A stretch of DNA of 64,000 nt, taken from NCBI GenBank assembly GCA_964245825.1, contig CAXTNT010000010.1:62001-126000 (forward strand), read 5' to 3'. The stretch is from CAJCIY01 sp964245825 (GTDB taxonomy: Bacteria > Actinomycetota > Actinomycetes > Mycobacteriales > CAJCIY01). This document shows positions 1 through 7,696 of the stretch, one piece after another. Every line of letters starts with the position of its first letter. The stretch's first letter is position 1. The notes under the pieces are model-generated. The model saw only the letters and a program-made list of their open reading frames with translations. It had not been told where the DNA came from and searched no databases. A program made the position numbers and the translations under genes.

Positions 1-1008
1 GGCGGCGGGCACGGCCTGCACCGTGGCCAGCACGCTCGGGCTGCGCGAGCCGGGGTAGAAGTACGCGCCTCGGTCGTCGGTTGGGTCGGCGCAGCCGAGC
101 TGGTAGGACGCCAACGCCTGGTACGCGCCGCCGGGGTCGGCCCCGTCGGCCAGCAGGGCCTGGATCGAGAGCGCCGTCGAGTCCGGGTCCGACGGCTGCC
201 CCTTCGCGGCGATGTACGGGAAGCCACCGTCGCTGCTGCGTACCTTCGCCAGCGACGCCACGAGCCGGGCGCGCCGCGGGTGCTGGCCGTACGCCGCCAG
301 GCCCTGCGCGGCCATGCCGGTGCTGTTGGTGTCCGGCCCGGTGAAGGTGTTCGGGTTCGCGGCCGGGCAGCGCACCGACGGGTCGGACCGGTACGAGGTC
401 CACAGCCCGTTACCGCACTGCTGGGTCGTCAGCCACGTCAGCGAGGTCTGCACGGTGGCCGCCGGGACGCCGGCGGCCTTCAGCGCGGCAAGTGCGACGC
501 CCTGCCGGAACGCGCCGTCGTAGGTCGGATCGGCGCTGCCGAACAGGCCGGTGTCGGGCCCCGAGGTGCGCGCCGTCGCGAGCAACCTCGCGGTCAGGTC
601 GTTGACCGGCTTCCGACCCCCGAAGTGGCTGGGGTCGTCCCCGGCCGAGACCGCGGCCATGATCACGTACCCGAGCAGGCCGGGGTCGTCGGTGCCGTCC
701 GGCTCCTGCAGCGGGGCACCGAGGTTCTGCTTCAGGTACGCGATCGCCTGCGCCGACTGCACGCGGCCGACCCCGGCCGCGTGCAGGCCCAGGACCGCGT
801 ACGCGGTGTCGCCGAGGTCGGCCGCCCCGAAGGACTCCAGATGACCGCCGCCGGCGGAGATCTCCCGGCCCAGCCAGCCCGCGCCGTAGCTCGCGCCGGT
901 CTGGTCGGGCGGCGCGACCGCACCCGTCGCCGCGCTGGCCGGCAACGCGAGAAGGGTGGCGGCGCAGGCCACGGACAGGAGCGCGAGAACACTCTTGGCT
1001 GTCGACAC
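1..1008 (-). CDS. Secreted prenyltransferase/squalene-oxidase-repeat protein, partial (3' end off-window)
   Basis: At least 336 residues; the frame is open to the window edge, so the C-terminus is missing. The start is GTG at 1008, preceded by AGGGGA. A signal peptide is clear (hydrophobic residues about 5-22, cleavage near LPASAA). The mature part has repeating helical units such as GDTAYAVLGLHAAG, NSTGMAAQGLAAYGQ and PDSTALSIQALLADG, typical of the alpha-alpha barrel shared by terpene cyclases, prenyltransferases and the N-terminal domain of eukaryotic transcobalamin/intrinsic factor. I see no DxDD or other cyclase motif in this part. The gene lies about 100 nt below a cobalamin riboswitch, so a role in extracellular B12 capture is inferred. 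The operon probably continues beyond position 1. Confidence 0.8.
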   Translation of the reverse strand, partial: MSTAKSVLALLSVACAATLLALPASAATGAVAPPDQTGASYGAGWLGREISAGGGHLESFGAADLGDTAYAVLGLHAAGVGRVQSAQAIAYLKQNLGAPLQEPDGTDDPGLLGYVIMAAVSAGDDPSHFGGRKPVNDLTARLLATARTSGPDTGLFGSADPTYDGAFRQGVALAALKAAGVPAATVQTSLTWLTTQQCGNGLWTSYRSDPSVRCPAANPNTFTGPDTNSTGMAAQGLAAYGQHPRRARLVASLAKVRSSDGGFPYIAAKGQPSDPDSTALSIQALLADGADPGGAYQALASYQLGCADPTDDRGAYFYPGSRSPSVLATVQAVPAA

Positions 1009-1104
1009 CGGATCCCCTGACTCTTGGGGACGGCACCACGGCGACCGACGCGCCGGTGACCCGCCGCGAAGGCTCCGACGCGCAGTCCACGGCGTGTGCT
1101 GGAG

Positions 1105-1230
1105 CCCGACCCGAGGCAGGCATTCCGACTCGTACGAGGCTCGAGGCCCCGTACCTACGGCTGCGGGTCAGTGCCGGACTCAGACCGGCTTCCCCTGCCT
1201 ACGGATCGTACGAGGCCGGAACGTACACCA
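1105..1230 (-). promoter_or_regulatory. Cobalamin (AdoCbl) riboswitch
   Basis: Read on the minus strand, the segment contains the conserved core GGGGAAGCC-GGT, then TCCGGC, GACCCGC and a CCGTA segment, followed by a B12 box of the form GAGTCGGAA-TGCCTGCC at 1131-1113. Order and spacing match the RF00174 family as found in actinobacteria. It lies in the 5' leader of the secreted repeat protein that starts at 1008, with G/C-rich pairing sequence between box and start that could mask the ribosome site. The usual expectation is repression when adenosylcobalamin is plentiful. Confidence 0.9.
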
Positions 1231-1300
1231 CCTCCGGGCGGCAATGGCTCTACGCTCCGGCTGCCCGCCCGACGCGTCCGCACGGAAGGACCACCACGCG

Positions 1301-2149
1301 ATGCCCATGTTCGGCAAGAACGACGGCCAAGGTCAGGCGGCGGCCTGGGAGCCGGACGCGGCCGCCGGCCGACTCGCGGAGACCGCCGGCGCCAGCCCGC
1401 AGGGCGTGTTCACCTCGGACCTGTCGGTCTCGGAGTACGTCCTGCTCGAGGAGGCCGGGTTCGAGCCGTTGGGCTTCGTCGTCGGCTCCTCGATCTACCA
1501 CATCGGGTTGCAGCCCGGCCGGTGGAACCAGAACCAGGAGCTGCGCACCCTGACGCAGGCCATGTACTCGGCCCGCGAGCTGGCGATGGGACGCATGCAG
1601 GCCGAGGCCGAGCACCTCGGTGCCGACGGCGTCGTCGGGGTCGAGCTGCGCATGCAGTCGTACGTCTGGGGTCAGGAAGTCCTGGAGTTCATCGCCACCG
1701 GTACCGCCGTGCGGTCCTTCGACGGCAAGGGCGCGCACCGGACCCCGGCGGGACGTGCCTTCTCCTCGGACCTGTCCGCGCAGGACTTCTACCGGCTGCT
1801 TGCCGCCGGCTCGGTGCCGGTCGCGTTCGTCCTCGGCACCTGCGTCTACCACATCGCCCACCAGGGCGTGCTCCAGTCGCTGCGCCAGGTGGGGAGCAAC
1901 CAGGAGATGGTCACCTTCACGCAGGGGATCTACGAGGCCCGGGAGCTGTCCCTGGCGCGGATGCAGGCCGAGGCGACCGCCGCCGGGGCCACCGGGATCG
2001 TCGGGGTGGACGTGCTCGTGGCCAACCACGTGTGGGGAGCGCACGCGACCGAGTTCCTCGCGACGGGCACCGCGGTCCGCCGACTCGGGGAGTCCCATCG
2101 GCTGGCCGACACCGCGCCCAAGCCCACCTTCACCCTCGGGCTCGACTGA
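1301..2149 (+). CDS. Tandem YbjQ/heavy-metal-binding-domain protein
   Basis: 282 residues from ATG at 1301, with GGAAGGA 10 nt upstream; the frame is open further upstream, but only this start has a ribosome site and begins a sensible protein. It carries two copies of one module (residues about 39-140 and 154-258). Each runs SDLS, then a hydrophobic strand with a YHI motif, then a helix with the pattern ARELxxxRMQAEA, then G(A/I)xGVVGV and a final FxATGTAV. This is the pattern of the YbjQ/DUF74 family, whose single-domain members form pentamers; function is unknown. Two modules in one chain are unusual for the family. No signal peptide or membrane segment, so cytoplasmic. The gene ends 20 bp inside the opposing PAP2 gene. 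Confidence 0.75.
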   Translation: MPMFGKNDGQGQAAAWEPDAAAGRLAETAGASPQGVFTSDLSVSEYVLLEEAGFEPLGFVVGSSIYHIGLQPGRWNQNQELRTLTQAMYSARELAMGRMQAEAEHLGADGVVGVELRMQSYVWGQEVLEFIATGTAVRSFDGKGAHRTPAGRAFSSDLSAQDFYRLLAAGSVPVAFVLGTCVYHIAHQGVLQSLRQVGSNQEMVTFTQGIYEARELSLARMQAEATAAGATGIVGVDVLVANHVWGAHATEFLATGTAVRRLGESHRLADTAPKPTFTLGLD

Positions 2150-2909
2150 GCCGCCGCCGCGGTGGGCTCCCGGTGAGGAGGCCGCTCAGCCACCAGCCCA
2201 CGAGTGCGAGCGCTGCGCCCGCCACCGTGTCGAGCAGCCAGTGCGCGCCCGTCGAGAGCACCACCCACGTCACGAACAGCGGGTAGAGCGCGAACAGCCA
2301 GCGGCGCGCGCCAGTGCCGACTGCGGCCGCCAGGCTGAGCGCGACCCAGGTCGACCAGCCCAGGTGCAGGGACGGCATCGCGGCGTAGGGATCGGCGATC
2401 CGTTCGATGCCACCGTGGTTGAGCGACCACCACCCCCCGACCTCGAGAGTGTCGCGGATGTGCGCCTGCGGCAGCAGGCGTGGTGGCGCGGTGGGGTAGA
2501 GCGCGAACATCGCCAGCGCGGCGGCGGAGATCAGCAGCAGCGCGTTGCGACAGCGCCGGTAGATCGCCGGTCGGCGTACCAGCAGGAAGACCAGCACCGC
2601 CAGCGTGACCGTGACGTGCGCGAGCAGGTAGGCACCGTTGACGAAGTGCACGACGAATCCGTGGGCGGGGATGAGTGCCTGGAAGGCCCGCTCGGGGTCC
2701 AGGTGCAGGGTGCGCTCGGCGCGCAGGACGTCGACGCCGTGCGCGAACGCGACGCGTCGGTCGTGCGAGTCGCCGGTGGATCGGCCGTGCGCGTCGCGGA
2801 TCCAGGCGTACGCGGCGTAGAAGGCGCCGAGCAGCAGCACCTCGAACGCCCAGAGGGGGCGTCGGACCGGCGCGGCCGTCGGTCGGGTGACCGACTGGAC
2901 TTCGAGCAT
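2130..2909 (-). CDS. PAP2-superfamily membrane phosphatase, Aur1-like
   Basis: 259 residues with about six membrane helices. The phosphatase motifs are visible: YPTAPPR (138-144), AMPSLH (177-182) and GAHWLLD (221-227), with the catalytic histidines in the last two. The arrangement resembles bacterial inositol-phosphoceramide-synthase-like (Aur1/PAP2) enzymes, which hydrolyse or transfer phospho-head groups on the outer face of the membrane. Substrate is unknown. The start is ATG at 2909, exactly 6 nt from a TAGGCT -10 box, so the transcript is probably leaderless. The last 20 bp overlap the convergent YbjQ-type gene. Confidence 0.8.
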   Translation of the reverse strand: MLEVQSVTRPTAAPVRRPLWAFEVLLLGAFYAAYAWIRDAHGRSTGDSHDRRVAFAHGVDVLRAERTLHLDPERAFQALIPAHGFVVHFVNGAYLLAHVTVTLAVLVFLLVRRPAIYRRCRNALLLISAAALAMFALYPTAPPRLLPQAHIRDTLEVGGWWSLNHGGIERIADPYAAMPSLHLGWSTWVALSLAAAVGTGARRWLFALYPLFVTWVVLSTGAHWLLDTVAGAALALVGWWLSGLLTGSPPRRRLSRARG

Positions 2910-2915
2910 CCGGGG

Positions 2916-2921
2916 AGCCTA
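2916..2921 (-). promoter_or_regulatory. -10 box of leaderless PAP2 gene
   Basis: TAGGCT on the minus strand, 6 nt before the ATG at 2909. It fits the actinobacterial TANNNT element with transcription beginning at the start codon. No ribosome site is present in the gap. Confidence 0.5.
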
Positions 2922-3004
2922 GGCGTCGTTTCGCACGGCCCTGACGGATCTCGACGTGACCGGGGCCTTGACTCGGACGCTCCCGGCGAGTGTGATGCGG
3001 CACC

Positions 3005-3478
3005 ATGGCCGTTGATCAACCGGAGGCGCCGGAACGGCCGAGGCCTCGGCGCTCCTGGCTCGCCCAGGTCTTCCGCGCACGGCAGCGGGTGCACGCCACC
3101 CGCAACGACAACGACGTCCAGCACACCCGCGCCTGGACCGGGCTCTACGTCGTCGTGCTGGGCGATGCGGCGATCGCGGTGGCGGCGATCTTCGCGGTCG
3201 TGCTGATCAGTCGCCACACGCCCGCCGCCGGCGCTGGAGGTTCGGGCGGGTCCGGCATCGACACCCCGTCCATCGTCTCGATCCTCACCAGCGCGTTCAC
3301 CGCGATCGCGACCATGACGACCGCGTACTTCGGGATCCGCGCTGCGTCGAACACCGCCCAAGCCTCGATGGGCAACACGCCGACGGCGGGCGGGCAACCC
3401 ACCGATCCGCCGGTGCCGGTGCAGGCCGCCCCCACCAAGGCAGCGCCACGGAAGTCGGCGCCCGGAGCCGGTGGTTAG
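3005..3478 (+). CDS. Small two-helix membrane protein, unknown function
   Basis: 157 residues. A charged N-terminus (residues 1-40, Arg/Pro rich) is followed by a strong membrane helix (about 46-68) and a second hydrophobic segment (about 85-108, SIVSILTSAFTAIATMTTAYFG). The tail is rich in Pro, Thr, Ala and Lys. Glycine-rich spacer GAGGSGGSG lies between the helices. I do not recognise a family. The protein stands alone between convergent or divergent neighbours, with only 6 bp to the stop of the following minus-strand lipoprotein gene. The coding signal is convincing, but there is no functional clue. Confidence 0.6.
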   Translation: MAVDQPEAPERPRPRRSWLAQVFRARQRVHATRNDNDVQHTRAWTGLYVVVLGDAAIAVAAIFAVVLISRHTPAAGAGGSGGSGIDTPSIVSILTSAFTAIATMTTAYFGIRAASNTAQASMGNTPTAGGQPTDPPVPVQAAPTKAAPRKSAPGAGG

Positions 3479-3484
3479 TGGGGG

Positions 3485-4465
3485 CTACTCGTAGTCGATG
3501 ACGACCGGGGCCGGTCTGATGGCGAGCGCCTCGGGCGGGGAGTAGATGTCGACGTCCTGCTTGTAGAAGAGCTTCAGGCCCAGGCCGAATCGCAGGTCCT
3601 GCGCCAGGAAGCGGTACTTCGACAGCTTGGCCGCGCGGCTGCCGAAACCGTCCATGTTGAAGACGGTCGCCAGCTGCGCCCGCGGCACGACGCCGGCCTT
3701 GCCCACGATCTCGTCGGTCGTGAACTGGTGGATCAGCAACAGCTTCTGCGGCAGGTGGTGGGCCGCGGTGAAGGCCGCGAGCCACGCCGAGGTCCGGTTG
3801 ACCTCCGTCGCCGACACCGTCCCGATCTGCTGGTCGGGCACCTGCCCCGGGGTCAGCCGCCACTCCGGGTCGAGCGCCAGCCCCACGTCGGGGTCCGCCA
3901 GGTACGGCGCCAGCCGCTCCGCGAGCGGCAGGAACGACGTGCGGCCCGGCTGGATGTCGAGGATCAGCAGGGCGTGATGGGCGTGCGCCGCCTGCAGGTA
4001 CGACGTCAGCACCGAGCCGGGCTCCTGCACCTCGTAGTCGCCGTCCGTGCCGGGGGAGCCCTGGATGACGTCCGCGATCAGCTCGTACGCGGGGATCACC
4101 GGCGCACCCGCGGTGCGGTACGCCGCGGCCTGCTGCGCGAGCCGGGGCCAGATCGCCGCGGCCGACGCCGTGCCGAGCACCCCGAGGGCCGGTGTGCCGG
4201 CGGCGCCGTAGAAGGCCACGATGCGGTTGCCCGGCAGCAGCCGCGCCGACCCGCCCGGTTCCGACGGGGTCGAGACCGGGGTCGGCGTCGGGGCCGCGCT
4301 GGTGGCGGTCGAGCTCGCCGTCGCGGACGAGGTCGACGACGAGCTGCGCACGGTCGGCGGCGCGGCGCTGTGGCCACCGCCGCAGCCGGCCAATACCGCG
4401 ACGGCGGCGACCACCGCCACGACCGGCGCCCGGCGCACCGTCGCGCGACAGCTGCTGTCCTGCAC
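3485..4465 (-). CDS. Lipoprotein with TIM-barrel-like extracellular domain
   Basis: 326 residues from GTG at 4465, which has AGGAG just upstream; an earlier in-frame ATG at 4549 would add an Arg-rich leader before the signal peptide and is less likely. The lipobox is VAVLAGC, followed by a Ser/Thr/Pro linker of about 45 residues. The globular part begins GNRIVAFYG and contains VIPAYELIADV, HALLILDIQPG, VGLALDPEWR, KLLLIHQF and a final PVVIDYE. This is a run of beta strands with acidic residues at their ends, as in glycoside-hydrolase-type barrels. I know this type only as an uncharacterised actinobacterial lipoprotein, and the barrel fold is inferred. It faces divergently from the molybdate locus. 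Confidence 0.7.
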   Translation of the reverse strand: MQDSSCRATVRRAPVVAVVAAVAVLAGCGGGHSAAPPTVRSSSSTSSATASSTATSAAPTPTPVSTPSEPGGSARLLPGNRIVAFYGAAGTPALGVLGTASAAAIWPRLAQQAAAYRTAGAPVIPAYELIADVIQGSPGTDGDYEVQEPGSVLTSYLQAAHAHHALLILDIQPGRTSFLPLAERLAPYLADPDVGLALDPEWRLTPGQVPDQQIGTVSATEVNRTSAWLAAFTAAHHLPQKLLLIHQFTTDEIVGKAGVVPRAQLATVFNMDGFGSRAAKLSKYRFLAQDLRFGLGLKLFYKQDVDIYSPPEALAIRPAPVVIDYE

Positions 4466-4585
4466 TGCTGCTCCTGACTGAGGCGGACCGATGGCCCGAC
4501 AGCGTACGGATCTTCGTCGACGCCCTCGGATTACCGCAGACGCGTACACAGAGCCTCTCGTCCTCCGCAGATGCGGTTCGCGCGC

Positions 4586-4591
4586 TACCGT
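4586..4591 (+). promoter_or_regulatory. -10 box of leaderless modE-like gene
   Basis: TACCGT lies exactly 6 nt before the ATG at 4598, with no ribosome site between. This promoter probably drives the whole regulator-modABC operon. Confidence 0.55.
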
Positions 4592-4597
4592 CCCGGC

Positions 4598-5029
4598 ATG
4601 CCCGCGTACCGGATGTCGGAAGCTGCCCGGTTGCTCGGTGTCAGCGACGACACCGTGCGCCGGTGGGTCGAGGGCGGCCGGCTGACGCTCGCGGCAGCCG
4701 ACGGGGGACCGAAGACGATCGACGGAGCCGAGCTGGCCGCCTTCTCGGTCGAGCTGGCGGCGAACGCGCAGGCGCTCGACCCCATCCAGGGCGTCGACAC
4801 CTCGGCGCGCAACCGGCTGGTGGGCCTGGTCACGAAGGTGACCAAGGACACGGTCATGGCCCAGGTCGAGATGCAGGTCGGCCGGTTCCGAGTGGTGTCG
4901 CTCATCAGCGCGGAGGCGGCGACCGAGCTCGGGCTCCAGCCCGGAGTGCTGGCCGTCGCGGAGATCAAGGCCACCAGCGTCGTCATCGAGGTCCCGCGCC
5001 GTGGGGCCGACCCGAGGGAGATCCCGTGA
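4598..5029 (+). CDS. ModE-like regulator: MerR-type HTH plus TOBE molybdate-binding domain
   Basis: 143 residues. Residues 1-55 form an excisionase/MerR-type winged helix (MSEAARLLGVSDDTVRRWVEG). Residues 70-140 form a single TOBE (molbindin) domain (ARNRLVGLVTKVTKDTVMAQVEM, then GVLAVAEIKATSVVIEV), the module that binds molybdate or tungstate. E. coli ModE has a LysR-like HTH and two TOBE domains; the small MerR-HTH/TOBE form is usual in actinobacteria. The start is ATG at 4598, 6 nt after TACCGT; ATG at 4613 is the alternative. The stop overlaps the modA start (GTGA). It probably senses molybdate and controls modABC, and perhaps the moa genes nearby. Confidence 0.85.
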   Translation: MPAYRMSEAARLLGVSDDTVRRWVEGGRLTLAAADGGPKTIDGAELAAFSVELAANAQALDPIQGVDTSARNRLVGLVTKVTKDTVMAQVEMQVGRFRVVSLISAEAATELGLQPGVLAVAEIKATSVVIEVPRRGADPREIP

Positions 5030-5796
5030 TTCGCCGCCGAGGCACCGTCGCCCTGCTCGCCGCCGCCCTCGCGCTCAGCACCGCGGCCTGCGGTTCCGCG
5101 GCCAAGCACACCAGCAGTACACCGGCGCTCACCGGGACCATCACCGTGTTCGCTGCTTCCTCGCTCACCGGCTCGTTCACCACCCTGGGCAAGCAGTTCG
5201 AGACGGTCCACCCGGGCACCACGGTGAAGTTCTCCTTCAGCGCGAGCTCGACGCTGGCGCAGCAGATCCTCGCGGGTGCACCCGCCGACGTGTTCGCGGC
5301 CGCCTCGCCCAAGAACATGACGCAGGTCGCCGCCGACGTCGACGCGCCTACCGACTTCGTCTCCAACACCGCCGAGATCGCCGTCGCGCCGGGCAAGGCG
5401 TCGACCATCACCTCTCTCACCGATCTCGGCCACCCGGGCGTGACGGTGGCGCTGTGCCAGCCCCAGGTGCCCTGCGGCGCGCTGGCGCAGACCGTGCTCA
5501 AGAACGCAGGCGTAACAGTGCACCCCAGAACCGAGGGTCTCGACGTGAAGAGCACGCTGGCGTACGTGACGGGCGGCCAGGTCGACGCGGCGATCGTCTA
5601 CGTCACCGACGTCAAAGCCGCGGGGACTGCGGTGGTCGGAGTCACGATCCCGGCCGCGGACAACGCCAGCACCAAGTACCCCATCGCGACCGTCAAGGCC
5701 ACCAAGAACTCTTCTCTCGCAGCGGCTTTCGTGAGCTACGTCGAATCGAGCGCCGGCACGTCGGTGCTGCTGGCAGCGGGCTTCTCGGCGCCCTGA
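5026..5796 (+). CDS. modA: Molybdate-binding lipoprotein of ABC transporter
   Basis: 256 residues from GTG at 5026, overlapping the regulator stop by 4 bp. Signal peptide with lipobox LSTAAC, so it is anchored to the outer face of the membrane. The mature protein begins TITVFAASSLTGSFTTLGKQFE and contains FSFSASSTLAQQILAGAPADVFAAAS, the hallmark oxyanion-binding segments of ModA, and later DVKSTLAYVTGGQVDAAIVYVTD. It captures molybdate (or tungstate) for ModBC. First transporter gene of the operon; modB follows 5 bp after the stop. Confidence 0.93.
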   Translation: MIRRRGTVALLAAALALSTAACGSAAKHTSSTPALTGTITVFAASSLTGSFTTLGKQFETVHPGTTVKFSFSASSTLAQQILAGAPADVFAAASPKNMTQVAADVDAPTDFVSNTAEIAVAPGKASTITSLTDLGHPGVTVALCQPQVPCGALAQTVLKNAGVTVHPRTEGLDVKSTLAYVTGGQVDAAIVYVTDVKAAGTAVVGVTIPAADNASTKYPIATVKATKNSSLAAAFVSYVESSAGTSVLLAAGFSAP

Positions 5797-5801
5797 GAGC
5801 C

Positions 5802-6608
5802 GTGAGACTTCGCCCGCGGGAGCTGCCCGGTCGGCTGCCGGCGGTGCTCGCCCTGCCGGCTCTCGTCGCGCTGCTGTTCCTGATGCTGCCGCTGCTGGGC
5901 CTGCTGCAGCGCGCCCCGTGGCGTGGGCTGCCGCACCTGCTGGGCGACGAGGCGGTCCGCCAGGCGCTCCTGCTGTCGCTCGCGACGGCGTCGTCCGCTA
6001 CCGCGCTGTCGCTGGTGTTCGGCGTCCCACTCGCCTGGGTGCTGGCCCGGCGGCGGTTCCCCGGCCGCAAGGCGCTGCGCGCCCTGGTCCTGCTGCCGCT
6101 CGTGCTGCCGCCGGTGGTGGGCGGCGTCGCGCTGCTCTACGCGTTCGGCCGGCGGGGGCTGTTCGGTCCGCTGCTCGCCCACCTCGGGGTGTCGCTGTCG
6201 TTCACCACCGCGGGCGTCGTCCTGGCCGAGACCTTCGTGGCCATGCCGTTCCTCGTCATCACGGTGGAGGGTGCGATGGCCGGCGCCGACCTGCGCTACG
6301 ACGAGGCGGCGAGCACCCTCGGGGCCGGCACCTGGACCACCTTCCGCCGGGTCACGGTGCCGCTCGTGGCGCCGTCGGTCGCGGCCGGCGCGGTGCTGAC
6401 CTTCGCCCGCGCGCTGGGTGAGTTCGGCGCGACCATCACCTTTGCCGGCAACCTCCCCGGCACCACACAGACGCTGCCACTGGCCACGTACATCGCGCTG
6501 GAGACCGACCCCCAGCAGGCGGTGGCCCTCGCGTTGCTGTTGCTCGTCGTCAGCATCGCCGTCCTGCTGCTGCTGCGCGAACGCTGGCTGCGGCCGGGGG
6601 TGGCGTGA
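5802..6608 (+). CDS. modB: Molybdate ABC transporter permease
   Basis: 268 residues from GTG at 5802, with about five to six membrane helices. The EAA-type loop that contacts the ATPase is present (YDEAASTLGAGTWTTFRRVTVP), followed by the ModB/CysTW-type segment ALGEFGATITFAGNLPGTTQT and a conserved periplasmic TLPLATYIALE motif. It forms the channel for molybdate delivered by ModA. Its stop overlaps the modC start as GTGA, so the two are translationally coupled. Confidence 0.93.
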   Translation: MRLRPRELPGRLPAVLALPALVALLFLMLPLLGLLQRAPWRGLPHLLGDEAVRQALLLSLATASSATALSLVFGVPLAWVLARRRFPGRKALRALVLLPLVLPPVVGGVALLYAFGRRGLFGPLLAHLGVSLSFTTAGVVLAETFVAMPFLVITVEGAMAGADLRYDEAASTLGAGTWTTFRRVTVPLVAPSVAAGAVLTFARALGEFGATITFAGNLPGTTQTLPLATYIALETDPQQAVALALLLLVVSIAVLLLLRERWLRPGVA

Positions 6609-7660
6609 CCCTCTCGGCCGACGTCGTGACCGGGCGCGGTGCCTTCTCCCTCGAGGTTGCGTTGGCGGCCGACGACGGCGAGGTGGTGGCCGTGCTCGGG
6701 CCCAATGGCGCCGGCAAGTCCACGCTGCTGCGCGCCCTGGCGGGACTGCTGCCGCTGCGCGGGGGCCAGGTCTCGCTGGCTGGCCGCGTGCTGGAGGACG
6801 CGTCGGTACGGGTCCCCGCGGCGGAGCGGCGGATCGGCGTCGTGTTCCAGGACTACCGGCTCTTCCCGCACCTGTCGGCCCGGGAGAACGTCGCGTTCGG
6901 ACTGCGCAGCCGGGGGGTGCGCGTCCGCGCGGCCCGGCGGTCGGCGGACGGGTGGCTGGAGCGGCTCGGGCTCGGCGGGCTGGCCGACCGGCGGCCCGGC
7001 GAGCTGTCCGGCGGCCAGGCCCAGCGGGTGGCGTTGGCGCGGGCACTGGCCACCGACCCGTTGCTCCTGCTGCTCGACGAGCCGCTCGCCGCCCTCGACG
7101 CCGAGGTCCGCGCGGAGGTGCGCGCGGTGCTGCGCGACCGGCTCGGTGCCTTCGCCGGGCCGTGCCTGCTCGTCACCCACGACCCGGTGGAGGCGATGAC
7201 GCTCGCGGACCGCATCGTCGTGCTGACCGACGGCCGGGTTGTGCAGTCGGGTACGCCCGGGGAGGTCGCGCGGCGCCCGGCCACCCCCTACGTGGCCCGC
7301 CTGGTGGGGTTGAACCTCTGGCGCGGCAAGTTCGCCGGTGGGGTCCTGACGGTCGAAGGAGGCGGCGAGATCGCCTGTGCTGCAGGCGATGTCGGTGGTC
7401 CCGTCGTGGCGACACTGCGGCCGAGCGCGGTCACCCTCTCGCTCGGCGCGCCGGCAACTACCAGCGCCCGCAACGTCTGGCCCGGCACGGTGCACGCCGT
7501 CGAGGTGCTCGGCGAACGCGTCCGGGTCGAGGTGACCTCGGTGCCTCCGGTCGTCGCCGAGATCACCGCCGCCGCCCTCACCGAGCTCCGCCTGGGCCCC
7601 GGCGATGTGGTCTGGGCCAGCGTCAAGGCCACCGATGTCGTCGTGCACCCGGCTGGCTGA
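6605..7660 (+). CDS. modC: Molybdate ABC transporter ATPase
   Basis: 351 residues. Walker A GPNGAGKST (about 33-41), Q-loop FQDYRLFPHL, signature LSGGQAQRVALARAL, Walker B LLLLLDEP, D-loop AALDAE and switch VTHD are all intact. The C-terminal ~65 residues form a TOBE-type domain (NVWPGTVHAVEVLGERVRVEVTS) that binds the oxyanion and gives trans-inhibition in ModC proteins. It energises molybdate import. It ends the operon, and the next gene (moaA) is convergent 36 bp away. Confidence 0.93.
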   Translation: MTLSADVVTGRGAFSLEVALAADDGEVVAVLGPNGAGKSTLLRALAGLLPLRGGQVSLAGRVLEDASVRVPAAERRIGVVFQDYRLFPHLSARENVAFGLRSRGVRVRAARRSADGWLERLGLGGLADRRPGELSGGQAQRVALARALATDPLLLLLDEPLAALDAEVRAEVRAVLRDRLGAFAGPCLLVTHDPVEAMTLADRIVVLTDGRVVQSGTPGEVARRPATPYVARLVGLNLWRGKFAGGVLTVEGGGEIACAAGDVGGPVVATLRPSAVTLSLGAPATTSARNVWPGTVHAVEVLGERVRVEVTSVPPVVAEITAAALTELRLGPGDVVWASVKATDVVVHPAG

Positions 7661-7696
7661 TCGGAACCAACACCCCGGTGCTGCCCGGTGCGAGGA

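Noticed and set aside
280..1123. Long Arg-rich open frames on both strands opposite the riboswitch-controlled gene
   Set aside because: They are shadow frames of the secreted repeat protein, with no codon bias, ribosome site or homology.
956..1300. Upstream extension of the YbjQ-type gene to GTG 956
   Set aside because: It would run through the riboswitch on the other strand, lacks protein-like composition and has no ribosome site; ATG 1301 has one.
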